Of a DNA stretch of 64,000 bases, positions 21,241 through 33,205 are shown in pieces. The number at the start of each line of letters is the position of its first letter. The stretch's first letter is position 1. The translations under genes were made by a program, and so were the position numbers. The notes beneath the pieces are model-generated. The model was given only the letters and a program-made list of their open reading frames with translations, was not told where the DNA came from and searched no databases. Source of the DNA: Incurvaria masculella (taxonomy: Eukaryota > Arthropoda > Insecta > Lepidoptera > Incurvariidae); the NCBI GenBank assembly GCA_946894095.1, contig OX335645.2:14841001-14905000 (forward strand). The letters are read 5' to 3'.

Positions 21241-22599
21241 AGGATGCTATTAATATAAATTTCGCTCGTCTGAAAACGATTTTGGCGCGCACACAACAAT
21301 GAACCCTAACGCTAACTCAATGCTTCCGCAGGTCGCCATTATCGTTGGTTTGCTATACGCTGGACTCAGTTGGAGCCTTAAACGTGTGAATAGTATGGAT
21401 GAACAAATATTGTAGGCGTAAAAAATTTAATTCGTAGTTTGGGCGAAAGAATTTCCACCGGGATTGATAATCCTTAATACATATTTACATAAGTAGACAT
21501 ATTTTTCGGGTCCCGTCGTAAAAAGCAGAACCAACCAATACAGGTACACTTATGTACTTGTGCTACTACTAAAGTAATCTTTTGCTCAATAGTCATACGT
21601 TTTAAAAAGCAGATGTATAATGATATATGTTAGCGTACAAGGTTTCGTATATTGTGTATTAATACATTTTGCTCCGAATTTACACCGGGGTGCGATATCT
21701 AATTCTATATTAATTTATTTGTAGTAAGTATTTGGCTTCAATAAAAACTTGAACCATACCTATATATTAATCTACGAATTTATTAGGTTAGAATAATGAC
21801 GTCGACAAATAACGAAGATGGTTGTGATGGACGACTGCTGCAGAATTTGCACCTGTTTGAAACCTTTAAACAATGACAGAACATATGGATGGCCGCCTCG
21901 CTCCAACGTTGCTGACCGGAGCAGTCTAAATAAACCAACGGAATAAACAGTCGACGTCGGCGGTAAGTAACAAACGATACCTTGGCCGTCGGTGTCGAGT
22001 CGACGCATTACTCTCCTGTCCAAACATACCGAAATATAGCGTAGTGTAGCCGCCTCAACTAAATCACGGAATATGCCGTGCGGCACGCAACCGCCGCCGC
22101 CGCCCTCCCCTTCGCTCGCCAACCCCCGCCGCCTCCGCCTAAAGTAAGCACAAGTTTTTTTTTAGCATTTGTTTTAAGACGTCTTTGCAACGCTTAAATC
22201 CACACGCCAAATCTTTTAGGTGGACGAGATGGAACGTACGCAGTCGAGTCATTATTTTTAGTACTTTTTTTTTATTTGATGACATGAAACGTGATTTCAA
22301 TGCCCCGAGAACGACGTCAACCGAATGGCAGTATCGCATGACAACTTGCTTCAGTTCACTGCAAGGTTCAGATACTTCTAGCAAAGGGTTCGGTATAAAT
22401 CGTTTTCCAGAATAAACGACTAACCCCCCGTTCTCATCAAGAGATTTCTCACAGAAATCGGATGGTTTGGGATTTTAGTAGCTAGATAAGAACTTATTTA
22501 CCAACCTTTCTACTCTACAATGAAAAAAAGAAAATCTAACTGCAGCTGACATGTAATTCTGTTTCAGACGACTATACAATGCTGTACAATACAGATGTT
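21241..22599. other. Intergenic sequence with a GC-rich patch
   Basis: AT-rich apart from a CCGCCGCCGCCCTCC-type patch at 22080-22140. A 116-codon minus frame (21772-22122) runs through that patch and begins just after an acceptor-like CTTACTTTAG (minus strand, near 22142), but its product has no recognisable domain. I leave it uncalled. Confidence 0.3.
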
Positions 22600-22868
22600 A
22601 TTTATTTATTTTATTTTATAAGAAACCTTAATGCTAATCTTATATTATTACATGATAATTAATTAATATTTTTAAGCAAATGACAAAGTTCATTGTTTAC
22701 AAACTGAAATGTCTTACAACTAAACGATATGTAACTTGCAACATTCCACAACCGTGTGTATGATAGAGTGCGGTACCTATGTATGTGGTGAAAGTGTGTT
22801 TGTAATGTGTTAACGTATGTGTAATGTGAGTGTATGCATGTATGTATGTATGTCTTGAGTGTATGCAC
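22600..22868 (-). pseudogene. LINE reverse transcriptase C-terminal tail, copy 1
   Basis: The minus frame from 22868 ends with RTLSYTRLWN, FSCKTFQFVNNELCHLLKN, the usual close of a CR1/Jockey-type reverse transcriptase (RLWN...TF..F..EL...LK). It is preceded by a low-complexity TGTATG-rich stretch and followed by an AT-rich 3' UTR. The same sequence occurs at 31515-31880 with a 140-bp insertion. Confidence 0.6.
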
Positions 22869-23561
22869 TACGGGTCAGTGTATTAGCTGCCGATCCATCG
22901 AAGTGTGTCGAATTCAATACTTGTATTTATAGATATTATTTTATTACTGATGCCGCTGTATAACCTTAATTTGTATGTAAGTACACATTTTTCTCTTTAA
23001 TATTTTTCCTGGGGGAATATTATGACATCCGGATGCAATGTTACATAACGTCTGATAACACTAACGGTTCAGGTTTGTAAACTCGGTTTTCGCCGACATG
23101 TTTGTTGGCTCCCCTCGAGCAACGTGCAATAGCTCGGCCTGTCAAACGTAAACTAGGTACGAGTACGATCAACAGCCACCACCGTTCTGAAGAAGCCCGA
23201 TTGAAAACCGATTTGACACACCGGGCAACGGTAAGTGTTAAAATACATTATGTGCAGTGACGGTGTAAACTTAAAAACGTATAGCAATGCAACAAGCTTG
23301 AAAATTCAGCGTTCCTCTGAAAGGTAAGCTCTGAGGGCAGAAAAAGCGTAACGACGCCACCCCCATACTGTCTTCCTCCGCTGCCGCCCCGCCCCGCCGT
23401 CGTTGGGCTTAGTCCGACCCTCGATCTTGTCCGCAGGTATGATAACGCTGAGTCGTCGAAACGCGAGAGGTTTGCGGAAACACATGTACCCTGTATTTGT
23501 TTTCAATACCTACGAAAGCGCTAGTGCGATGGCTTTAGCATTGACATGTATCCACTCATGC
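22869..23561. other. Intergenic sequence with a GC-rich patch near 23340-23400
   Basis: No supported gene. The patch around 23370 is rich in CCGCCCCGCC-like sequence. Confidence 0.25.
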
Positions 23562-23715
23562 TGAGATAAATAGTCGTAACAGAAACTAAGACTAACGAAA
23601 AGTACTACTTTGTGACGTCACTTTGACAAATTTTGTATGGACTAAATCTCAAAGTAAACGTCACAAAGTACTACTTTTCATTGGTCTTAGTTACTGTTAC
23701 GACTATTTATCTCAA
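23562..23715. mobile_element. Palindromic MITE
   Basis: The left arm GAGATAAATAGTCGTAACAG, continuing through CTAAGAC, AAAAGTACTACTTTGTGACG, is mirrored by CGTCACAAAGTACTACTTTT ... CTGTTACGACTATTTATCTC. Arms are about 65 bp with few mismatches and a short asymmetric loop. Confidence 0.7.
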
Positions 23716-24344
23716 CCTCAGTTGCCCGTGGGCTCGATTAGTCCCAAACGAGTTTGTTAATAAGGCATACTGGGTCAATTTTAGCCCAAGAGTTGCTGTG
23801 AGACAAAATACTCAAAATAGTAATATTTTCTATGGATTTCGGTTTTGTCTACCCTAGGCTACAATAAGCGCATTTTTTGGTACAGGAATACCGATACAAG
23901 AGCTTTCATTTCTGTGGTAAGGTCGTCAAAGAAGGTTCATAGAAAAGTGTTCTTCAAACCACCATGCCTCATAAAATTATACATGTATGATGGATAGTGA
24001 TAATGTTGGCTTACAATATATAAAAATAATATTTTAAAAATAATAAAAAAACCGTACCCTCATCGATTTTATTTTTGAATTTTATATGTATATTAAGCCA
24101 TTTTATATTCGGAATACATAATTATAACAATTTTTAAATAATAGAATTTAAAAATAAATCCGCTGATATAAATTCAACTATGAAATATGTAAAACAAAAA
24201 AAAAGATTCCGACGAATTGATAATCTCCTCCTTTTTTTAAGTCGGTTAAAAATAGAATATCGGTATTGGCATATTATATTACTGTATCATAATCGGTGTT
24301 GAGTAGGCTTGTCTAGATTTATATTTTTCCTAAACCCAGTCGTA
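23716..24344. other. AT-rich intergenic sequence
   Basis: No gene or shared repeat recognised. Confidence 0.3.
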
Positions 24345-24444
24345 TTCAGGGAGCACCTGTCAAAACTTAGTATGAGATTAGCGCTGGACTATCCATACAA
24401 AAACCGGTTTAGTCCGTTAAGTTAGTTCCCCCACTCTGTATACA
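24345..24444. mobile_element. Small MITE, second copy (inverted)
   Basis: Starts GTATTCAGGGAGCACCTGTC and contains AAACTTAGTATGAGATTAGC, the reverse complement of blocks in the copy at 18597-18712; the right end CACTCTGTATAC is the decayed inverted terminus. Confidence 0.55.
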
Positions 24445-24892
24445 GCTGTGAGAGTCAAGTACGTATTTCGTTTTAGTATATTAACCACTGATATATTACC
24501 CTTTTAGAGCGTCCAGTGGTTTCGGTTTTTTTTTATAGTAATTTCTTTCGTTCTATACCATTTTATGCACCTACGCCGCCCGTTCCTTGGATGTCTCTAT
24601 GTGCTTGTGAACTAGGACACGTCTCTTATTGTATATATATTGTAGACTTTGTAGTTTGCGAACATGTCTGGGGATATAATATATAGAGTGCATGTATAGT
24701 CTAGCTATGTAGGTTCTGCCGGGCGGTAGTGGGACGTTGGGGTGTGGGGAGGGGAGAGGGTACGGCTTTGTTCGTAGCGAATTGTTCACCTGAATGAACA
24801 TATATCTCATTCAGCTCCATTTCCTCTTTCAGTCGTGTGAGCAGAGAGAGGCTGTTTACTCTTTTGAAAAGTTGACAATATTTGGAGTGAAG

Positions 24893-25413
24893 GAATATTC
24901 CGCGAGGTCACGACATTTTTGGTCACGATAAGGTAAATGGCTTAATCTGGATTCCCAGGTTAGAGACCGACCCTCTGATGCCAAATATGTCTATCTGCTT
25001 TCGCCAAGTGGTTGCGTTAGCTTGATTGGCTATAAAAAGAGATTTTGGTATGTACCTGCTGATGAATATACTGATTGTCTGGACATATTGATACCTATTA
25101 ATTATACAACAAAAATGTTTTTTTTAAATTTAAGTAACCTAAATCGGCTTTAACTACGAAATGCAACCAAAGATTTGTCCAGTTTTGGTATTACTAAGCA
25201 AGTATGTACTGATACTTTCATGCTTCGTTATTTGCAGCCATTTACCTTATCATAAGGTTTGTTTCTCACGATAACTACTTTTTCAGGCCTTTTAACTAGG
25301 TACTAGCCACTTGGCGCAGGCAGATCGAAATATTTAGCTTCAGAGGGTTGGTCTTTATCCTGTAAACCAATTTTACGTTATCGTAACCATTTTTGTCGCG
25401 ACCTCCTAGTCTA
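24893..25413. mobile_element. Long-TIR MITE M1, copy 2
   Basis: The left end GAATATTCCGCGAGGTCACG and the right end TTTTTGTCGCGACCTCCTAG are inverted M1 termini. The interior carries CCAAGTGGTTGCGTTAGCTT, the ATGCAACCAAAGATT block and the inverse inner arm, in the orientation opposite to copy 1. Confidence 0.75.
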
Positions 25414-25559
25414 TAAGACTCGGTACCTCAGAAATATTACAATTTACCACAGACTAACAGTTTTGTCAGCATCGGTGGCCCTCTATCGGTAGCCCTCGGC
25501 GGCCGGCGCGACGATTCGGCCGTGATTCGGTAAAACTGAGACTCCTTCCTTGCTTACTT

Positions 25560-25760
25560 ACTAGGTGGCATAGTTGATCCCGCCCGGGTTTTTACCATCG
25601 CATTGAATTAACGATAGCCGAACCGGCAATGAAACTTGTCCGTATTTTCTATCCAGTACAATGTAACCGTGCAATAGGCTCCTGGCATGGCACCGAGTTC
25701 CTATGAGGTGTGCTGGACTCATATCATATCGTAATTGTGGTAGGTATTATAAATGTTTGT
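25560..25760 (+). mobile_element. SINE body, truncated copy
   Basis: ACTAGGTGGCATAGTTGATC, CCCGCCCGGGTTTTTACCAT, GGCAATGAAACTTGTCCGTA and CTCCTGGCATGGCACCGAGT follow the SINE body order; the head and tail are incomplete. Confidence 0.6.
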
Positions 25761-25799
25761 CCAGTTCCATAAAAAGCGTAATTAATCATAAAAATACTT

Positions 25800-26165
25800 A
25801 TATACAGATCGTGGTTAAGGGGCTAGAGAACATGCTTTCATGCTAGAAGTTATGGGTTCAAATCCTCGCCCCAGTTATGCACCACTTTCTTTCTTTTTCT
25901 GAGTTTGATAAGTGCATTTAGTTACGAATACGAGCTGTAACATCGTTCGGAACTCATGTAAAACTGTAGGTACCTCCCTCCCACCATCGCATTGGATGAA
26001 ACTATGGTTGAAGCGGCAATGCAAAATTGTCCGTGTTTTACATCCAGTTAAGCGTAGCCGGGAAGGTCCTGGCATTGCACCTAAAATCTTTGGGAATGTG
26101 GTGTGTTGGGCTAATATCATAACGGTATTTGTGTGGTATTAGCCAGCCATGTTCGTAGCCATCAA
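25800..26165 (+). mobile_element. Full SINE: tRNA-like head (type 2) plus common body
   Basis: The head at 25803-25877 has an A-box-like GTGGTTAAGGGG and a clear B box GGTTCAAATCC about 45 bases on. A pyrimidine stretch (TTTCTTTCTTTTTC) and then the same body as the other copies follow: GAAGCGGCAATGCAAAATTG, GGGAAGGTCCTGGCATTGCA, GTGGTATTAGCCAGCCATGT. The head differs from that of the 48.2 and 56.3 kb copies. Confidence 0.75.
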
Positions 26166-26173
26166 TCAAGCCA

Positions 26174-26370
26174 TCCAGAGCCTCTATTACAGGTTACAAA
26201 TCACCTTTAGAAAAATCGCTAAGATCGAGAAATCCGATAAATACAAAAATCCGTGGACGGGCGATTTAGTGTATCCGTCAAATGCTCTAATTAAATTACG
26301 TAAACATGTGGCGTATATGATGTTAGTGATTTTTCGATTGTGATTTATAACTTGTAATAGAGACTCTGGT
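26174..26370. mobile_element. Palindromic MITE related to 38979-39176
   Basis: The ends CCAGAGCCTCTATTACAGGT and ACTTGTAATAGAGACTCTGG are inverted. The interior AATCCGTGGACGGGCGATTT, AGTGTATCCGTCAAATGC is shared with the element near 39.1 kb. Confidence 0.65.
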
Positions 26371-26829
26371 TGCATAAAAAATGTGCATACATTTACGTAT
26401 TAAAGGTTAGCTTTCCAGCATCATCAAGTCACTTTCACTTATGAATAATAAAAAAAGCTGAGATTCAAAAACAGTTCATAAGTCTTTTTCAATTTTGACA
26501 TAACATGTATGGAAGCAATGTCTTTGGCAGTCACATAACCGAAAAAATCACTACTATGTGAGTTTTTCGGTTAGTGATTCACCTAAAAGTGATAAAAGTA
26601 AATAAATAAATGAAAAATGTTTGTTCCCGTATTTCTTCAAAGGTATTTTTCTCAAAATTCGTGCACTGACCTTTCACCCATTGAAAACCTAATTACCTTC
26701 AAGAAAAAAAGGTAAAAAAAGTTAAAAAAAATTGTTTACGACTCTATTTACTGGATTTCGTAGATAAATTGGCTATGAGAATTGGTAACCAAAAAAAAAA
26801 ATTCAATTACATATCACATTAACTCTGAA

Positions 26830-26895
26830 ATTACATGTGTGGTGTACAACAGAAGGTGTGGTATTAGCCATCCATGTCCAGTCACATACAAAAAA
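26830..26895 (+). mobile_element. SINE tail fragment
   Basis: GGTGTGGTATTAGCCATCCA, TGTCCAGTCACATA and an A-rich end match the SINE 3' end. Confidence 0.5.
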
Positions 26896-27639
26896 AAAAT
26901 ACCCGAGAAAATACTCATGTACGAGCATGGAGGTGCTTCACGTCCATGTGTACGAGTACAATTATATATATTGCCAACACTGGATCCATCACTGGAATCG
27001 CACGTCTAGTTCGCAGTCAATTAGATTCTTAGATCGAGCTTTTGATCAGATTTTTATCCATAGTTTAATCAAATTCCTCCTCCTGTAGAATGAAATTATT
27101 TTGTTGGAAGCTTACCAAATTAAACATATTTCGCCACATTCTTCACTTTAATTAATGTCTTACCACATATTCATGTCTTCGATACCAAACTTACCCAGGT
27201 GTGTTGCCGAGAGAGACGTCCTAGCAATCTCATCGGAACTTATATAGGTACAGCGCACCGCCTCCGCGACCGACTTGGAAAGTATTTACATCTCATGAAT
27301 AAATGGGAGCGGAGAATTTGACAGAGGGCCTGAAAGTATTCTTTTGTCGAGGTTGTAGTTCCTACGCCTCTGCAGAATAATGATGTTCGGGCATCTGCCG
27401 TCAGTTCGTCACGTCGCACCAAGCAAGATTCCGTTTTAAGCTGTCTGCAACTAATTATCGGAGCATATTTTCAATTATCCATACATCTGGGTATTAATTA
27501 TGTGCTAATTCCGGCACCTAAAAATACTACAAATGATCCTACTGCACTTTTTCCAGTTCATTCCGCTTCAGGCGACTAGGGATTTTTTCGTCATGTTACG
27601 TAATACAAGTAAATTTTCTAAATTGTTAGGTACAATCCG

Positions 27640-27850
27640 CCTGTGTTAACCCTATCGCATTGAATGACGATGGTCGAAGCGGCAATTAATATTGTTCGTG
27701 TCATTGTTCAATTCAATGTAGCCGTGCAATAAAAGGAAGATCCTGGTATGTCACTTAGACTCCTTGAGGTGTTTTGGACTAATATCAGGACAGTATGTGT
27801 GGTATTAGCCGAGGTATTAGCCATCCATGCACAATTACATTTATAAAACG
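27640..27850 (+). mobile_element. SINE body, plus copy
   Basis: Has CGCATTGAATGACGATGGTC, GAAGCGGCAATTAATATTGT, AAGGAAGATCCTGGTATG and a partly duplicated tail (GGTATTAGCCGAGGTATTAGCC). No recognisable head. Confidence 0.65.
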
Positions 27851-28109
27851 ATCTGCGAAGTTGCAACTACGATACAGCTGCTAGGGCGTGATTGACAAAA
27901 AATCATTCGATCTTTCCTGTTAGTAGTTTAATTCAAGAATCAGTTTACTATGCAAATAAAAACAAATTATAACTAATTTGAGGAAACCTAGCTGATAGGG
28001 CTGATGGTTGAACACAAACTCTGTCGAAATTTCGCCGGAGTGAAGATACAAATTTAGCGATGAAAGTAGCAAAATGGAGTTTAATTGGAAGGTCTTATGG
28101 CAATTAAAT

Positions 28110-28210
28110 TAAAAACCGGTCAAGTGCGAGTCGGATTCGCACACGAAGGGTTCCGTACAAGATTTAACAAAAAAAATATTTTAACACATTGGGTACGGAA
28201 CCCTAAAAAG
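28110..28210 (+). mobile_element. Dispersed repeat G, copy 2 (internally deleted)
   Basis: AAAAACCGGTCAAGTGCGAG, AAGGGTTCCGTACAAGATTT at the left joins almost directly to TTGGGTACGGAACCCTAAAA at the right; the (GGAC)n middle is lost. Confidence 0.65.
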
Positions 28211-28245
28211 TATCTGACTTTGCGACTTGTTTTAAGGTCGTGACC

Positions 28246-28765
28246 TTAAGGTGGCCCAACCCGCTCATTTCCCCATACAAAAGGGGAAAGAAGATCACGC
28301 CTATATTACTTGTCAGAGATCCAAAATTTTACTCAAAATAGCTTTATTTGATTGAACTAGATGTCTGATGACCATTGGCATTGTAAAATTGTGTATGGTT
28401 TCCAAGTTATAACGTCCGAAAGTTCGGATTTTTCGCGCGTTTTATACAATAACTTTGGAGGTGGATTACGCATTGATAAAGTAAGAACATCTTAAAAAGA
28501 TTAGTCATCAGACATAGCTTATTTAATCAAAATTTATAATCTATTTGGTTTTTGTTAGATTTTTGACTACAGCGGTCGTGGTTTACTTTTAGCTATAAGT
28601 CGTTTTGAAATTAAAATTTTCGTAAATCTTACCAAATCATACACTATGCACATTGTCTTTTTTGTGGACAGGTTGCATCTTCCTCATCAAGGTCCCAGAG
28701 CGCAACAGCACGGTTTTGTACCGTGCTCGCAAATGAGTTGAGACCGCCGGGTTGTGCCACCTTAA
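28246..28765. mobile_element. TTAA-flanked MITE T1, copy 2
   Basis: TTAA-GGTGGCCCAACCCG at the left, CGGGTTGTGCCACC-TTAA at the right, 520 bp. The interior is shared with the 45.1 and 59.9 kb copies (AGATGTCTGATGACCATTGG, TTTGACTACAGCGGTCGTGG, CAACAGCACGGTTTTGTACC). No transposase. Confidence 0.85.
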
Positions 28766-29804
28766 ACTAGTACAAGATGGTACAAGCGAGCGAAGGGCGC
28801 TAATGCTATGAAACGTTAGCGCTTTATTCGCTGGGCTGCGTTCATTGTTCGAAACATTTTAATTTCTGCTCGTAGCCACAGCAAACCTTTCCAAATAAAT
28901 CGTTACTTTCGGCACACCGGCTTCCAGCAAAAGCAAACATTACTTAGTAAATCGGTTTGGCTTTCGGCAAAAACAAACATTTCCAAGTTAGCTTCTGTGT
29001 AAAGTTAATCCGACCAAGATAATGTTTCTCTGTGCTTGAAAATCAATTGATTTGAAATAAAGGAATGAAATATTTCAGGAAAAACACTCATTTATTCGAC
29101 TGATAACATATTTTATGTGTTATTATGGATGCATAGATATTTTTTCACATTAATGAAATTTCAGGGGTAGGTACTACGTAATTTTTACACGTTTATTTTA
29201 AGTGCGGAGGAAGTAATAAAATAACGGAATTTATAACTTTAAAAAAATAGCACTGGCACGTCACAATTCCCGTGTGAAATTCTTGCTGTACCGAGATGCA
29301 TAATCTAAAAAATAAATAAAGTACAGAGTGCAACAGAAAATAAAAGCAAAAGCAACCCGGTATAAGCCATTCAAAAGTCGTATTTTCTCCTCAGTCGAGA
29401 GACAAATGCGCGAGCGGTGGGGTATGTACAGGCCCCTGCAGCTATCTAGAAACGAACGCCCTCATAGCACATGCGCAGAAGTTACTTTTGAGTCGCATCG
29501 GGAGCACAATTCAGCTGCGCACAGGAGAGGCCTCGGATTCTAGTTATGCTGCTACCTGTACAGTTGATGTACTCTGTCGGGTCTGCCTTTGTGGGTCTGA
29601 ATTTGCTGCACTCGGGCGGGTGCCGCGGCTCGTAAACGGCGACCGTCTGCGGCGCCGCCTCTCGCCTGTGGCATTACTTGCCGCCACCGAGCCAGCATCA
29701 CATCATCCGACGGGGTAATGCGAAACTTCTGCCCACCCCGGGGATGCGTCATGTCGTCTACAATGTTGCACGTTGCAAAAACTGCTGCAGCTGATTTCAC
29801 GAAA
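28766..29804. other. Intergenic sequence with a GC-rich stretch 29480-29720
   Basis: 28900-29000 repeats AAGCAAACATT-type words a few times. The GC-rich part carries overlapping frames on both strands (29488-29718 plus, 29552-29809 minus) with no recognisable domains. No gene is called. Confidence 0.3.
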
Positions 29805-30030
29805 TCCACACTAATATTATAAATGAGAAAGTAACTCGGTCTGTTGCGTTTTCGAGACTTAACCGCTAAACCAATTGTGATGAATTTCGGTATAGAGATA
29901 ATCTGGACCTGGGGCAGGAGTCGAAATATGGGATGTAAGTTTGTTTGGGGAACTCATGTAATATCCAGGAATTAATTCGGCCCGACATCAGTCTAAAACG
30001 AATCCAGGCGTAACCGGGTGCCCCAGCTAG
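29805..30030 (+). mobile_element. Short non-autonomous Helitron
   Basis: Begins TCCACACTAATATTATAAAT and ends CCGGGTGCCCCAGCTAG followed by T, with interior CGAGACTTAACCGCTAAACC typical of short lepidopteran Helitrons. The 3' hairpin is poorly preserved. Confidence 0.6.
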
Positions 30031-31514
30031 TATCCTATAATTTTAGCTTGTCCACATCGTCTTGTCTACACTCTGCTCCCTCTATTTGAATAAAACTGTA
30101 ATATAATGACTGTAATGTTACATGCGCGCATCGTGCCGTGTCGAGCTTCAGGCGTCGTTATTGGTTTAAATAGGCGCATGAATCACGCCCCCGTAATTTT
30201 CTTGCTCGCTACTCGTAAATCCACTCTAGGACGAGGGAGAAATTTATGTGGACAGCGACCACGTTATGAGCGAAAAAAGCTCCCTCTACGATGCGACCAG
30301 ACACGACAAAGCTCCATAGACGCTTTCTTGACCCACATTAGGATTTCTACTCGTTTGTCGTAAATAAGAGTAGTTTGTTCTGAAATTATCCACCGTCGGG
30401 TCCGTGGGAAATATTGTGCATTCACGAATCCTTGCGTAATAACACTATTACCATACGGGTTTTCCATGTGGTAATCAACATAGACGATGCGCCTCAACCA
30501 TTCCGTGCTCTCTCGAACAATTTCAGAGCTGTTTATTTTATTTAGACGATTTTACTATAGCAGTACTTGTTATTTGCAACAGAATGAAATTAGCCACTAA
30601 AGCATTAACCGCTTTTTACGCGGCGGAGGAGACATTCTCCTCTTCGTTTCGAGCTGATCGTTCAGCCCGCTGTCAAGGAGGCAGCCGCTACGTCCGTAAG
30701 TTTTCAAACATGTTCAACGACCGCGGTAGTCTTAAAAGCCCTTTTCTTCGTAAGGTTCAAAAAAATTGTTTCTTCATGTGAATCCCGCAGAAGTTCGGAT
30801 TGGGAGGGGGGGGGGAGGTTACCTAACCTGAAATATATCGAATATTAACTGCTGTGAGCGATAAACTTTTTCCAATTAAATATGGTCACGCGCCACCGAC
30901 TCCCGGCGGAGTTGGTAAGCTCTTTCAGAATGGCGAGTCTTCAGGAAATCTGAGGAGAGAAACAAGGGAGCGATTCGCCTGGAAAACTCGTTACCGGTGG
31001 AGCGTCCCGGAAACTATGTGCCCGCCGACACCACACCCCGGCCTCCGCACTCGCTGCGTCGCCATTTTTCTTTTGGAAAGGGTAATTTCCTTTGCGCGGA
31101 GCCTTCCTTGTTCCTAAGCTTCTGCGCTACAAGTTTAGAGTTCCGAAAATCTCAACACATTTGCGGGTTTTATGATAAAGTTACAAGTTCTTATCGCTCC
31201 ACATTCGGCACACAATGTAGACACTCGCTCCAGTGTTTTCAAGGGAGCAACAATTTTACGCGAAGCCAAAGTTAAGCCATTCAGTAATCTACATAGCCGT
31301 GCGTTGTCACCACATTCTTGAGCGAGCAACTTTGAAGCGCCATTAGCGCAATTTGTCGGAACAAGCGCGCCCTGCACCCGACAAGTTGGCACGGTAGGCG
31401 TGGCCGCGGCACAGTGTTCGTCGTCCGCCGGTGATTCCACTACCGGAAAAACCCTTTTTCAAAAGTATGAAATTAATTGTAGATCGTCGTTATTTTGGAG
31501 AGCTAAAAAAATGT
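30031..31514. other. Intergenic sequence with repeat F copy and G-run
   Basis: Holds repeat F at 30595-30760 (AACCGCTTTTTACGCGGCGG, TTTTCAAACATGTTCAACGA, CCGCGGTAGTC) and a ten-base G run at 30806-30815. Several 80-100 codon frames at 30854-31440 have no recognisable content. Confidence 0.35.
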
Positions 31515-31880
31515 TAAGAGCATTTATTTATTTTATAAGAAACCTTACAGCTAAACTTAGATTATTACATCATATATATTTTAATATTTTTATGCCAATG
31601 AAAAAGTTTCATTGTTTACAAACTGAAATGTCGTGTGTATGATAGGGTTGTGTGCGGTATGTTTATTGTTTATTATTTCGGAATAATCGCCATGCAGGCA
31701 TAGAAACATTTCATTATAAATAGGTACACACATCACATACACCGACGAATTAATTTTGATATACTTCTTTAAGCTTATTTCTATGTATTATTTTCATATG
31801 TATGTGGTAAAAGTGTGTGTGTGTAATGTGTTAACTTATTTGTAATGTGAGTGTATGTATGTATGTATGTCTTGAGGGAA
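31515..31880 (-). pseudogene. LINE reverse transcriptase tail, copy 2, with 140-bp insertion
   Basis: Same sequence as 22600-22868 (TTTATTTTATAAGAAACCTT, CATTGTTTACAAACTGAAAT, TAATGTGAGTGTATGTATGT), but interrupted at about 31660-31800 by unrelated AT-rich DNA. It is followed immediately by a SINE tail. Confidence 0.55.
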
Positions 31881-31970
31881 TGTGGTGCATCAGGCTAATA
31901 TCATAACGGTAGTTGTATGGTATGTGTGGCCATCCATGTTAGGTTGCATAAAAAAAGAACATAAACATTT
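31875..31970 (+). mobile_element. SINE 3' fragment
   Basis: GGGAATGTGGTGCATCAGGC, TAATATCATAACGGTAGTTG, CCATCCATGTTAGGTTGCAT and an A-run match the SINE end. Confidence 0.55.
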
Positions 31971-32370
31971 TCAACCAAATTTTGCGATTGATACGAGATT
32001 GCCAGAACGGGTCGTCTCGCCGCGTCGTCGCTTAGTTCGAGCAGATCGGAATAAATCTTTCGAAATGTGACCTACCCGCATAACACTTAAAACCGTTTTT
32101 TTTAATTGTGTCGTTAAAGAAATTTGAAAAAGTTTAACATAACCTTAACTAATTTGGTAGATAATGTTACGCTCTTTGAAATGATATTTAAATCAATATT
32201 AGTTACTGCCAATATCAGCAGCTAACTTGAAAAAGAATACGTTTGAGACCTGACTTCAGCATTTTCTTCCATGCAAAAAATATCATTTTCTAGATGTGTA
32301 GTATAGACTATATTTATAGAACTTTAGCAGAAATTATACATGATTTTTTTATGTTTATTTTTATGTTTCC
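31965..32370 (-). repeat. Dispersed repeat R, copy 2
   Basis: Reverse complement of the 20880-21240 repeat: TTTTGCGATTGATACGAGAT, CGCTTAGTTCGAGCAGATCG, TGAGACCTGACTTCAGCATT occur in the mirrored order. Confidence 0.6.
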
Positions 32371-32447
32371 ATATAGAGTATATTAAACAGGACTTTAAGC
32401 ATTAAATGAAATGTTTTTTCGTTCCGGCCACTTTCTTAAAATACGAG

Positions 32448-33205
32448 TCATTTTTAGGAATCTGTACCCAAAGGGTGCCAACGGAACCTTATTACTAAGC
32501 CTCCGCTGTCCGTCCGTCCGTCCGTCTGTTACAGGGCTGTATCTCATGAACCGTAATAGTTAGGCAGCTAGAATTTTGACAGAGTGTGTATTTATTTCGC
32601 CAGGCAAAATGAAAATTTAATAAAAATTAAAGGAGGCCTCCATAAAAAAAACCAAAATTTTGTTGTGTTAAGGGCCTGGTACTAGCCAAATCGCAAAGTT
32701 AGACGAGGCACCCCAAGTTAACTAACTAAGTCTGACGATTATAAGTGTCATCCTTACAATATATGATTCCTTGTCTAGGAATCGAATTATTTTCGTTAAT
32801 GTATGTTTCCTTTTTCTATACAAAATAAATTACGGAAACGGTGTCCATTTCCGAACTTTTTTGACTAAATGTAGAAATCTAAAAGCAAATGGAATTTTTT
32901 GTTTATGCATATATGCTGTTTTTGCTTATATCTAGAAATCGAATTACTTTCAGATTTCTAATGAGAAAAATCAACTTTTTTATTTTTATTATTATTTAAA
33001 TAAATGATGGAATAAAAAAATATTAACAATCCATTATCAGTCTGGAGTTCTATTTGGATTTGCTGAAGCGTTTCACTACATATTATTACATTTGTTAAAA
33101 AGTGCATTTGTATGGCGCGAGTAGTTGGCTAGTCCTAGCGCCTTAAGTCTTGTAAGATGGCATGGAAACATTCGTGTGCGAGTCCGACTCGCACTTGGCT
33201 GATGG
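32448..33205 (-). mobile_element. Dispersed repeat G, copy 3, split by MITE T2
   Basis: The right half of repeat G (TCTGTACCCAAAGGGTGCCA, the CCGTCCGTCCGTC run, AACCGTAATAGTTAGGCAGC) lies at 32448-32667 and the remainder (CTTGTAAGATGGCATGG, GTGCGAGTCCGACTCGCACT) at 33147-33205, separated by a complete TTAA MITE. Comparison with the unbroken copy at 47156-47492 confirms one element was split. Confidence 0.75.
32668..33146. mobile_element. TTAA-flanked MITE T2, copy 1
   Basis: TTAA-GGGCCTGGTACTAGCC at the left and GGCTAGTCCTAGCGCC-TTAA at the right; 479 bp, no ORF. It is inserted in repeat G with a clean TTAA duplication. Confidence 0.85.

Noticed and set aside
25803..25877. Free-standing tRNA gene
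   Set aside because: A and B boxes are present, but it is fused to the SINE body, and the cloverleaf and acceptor stem are not convincing.
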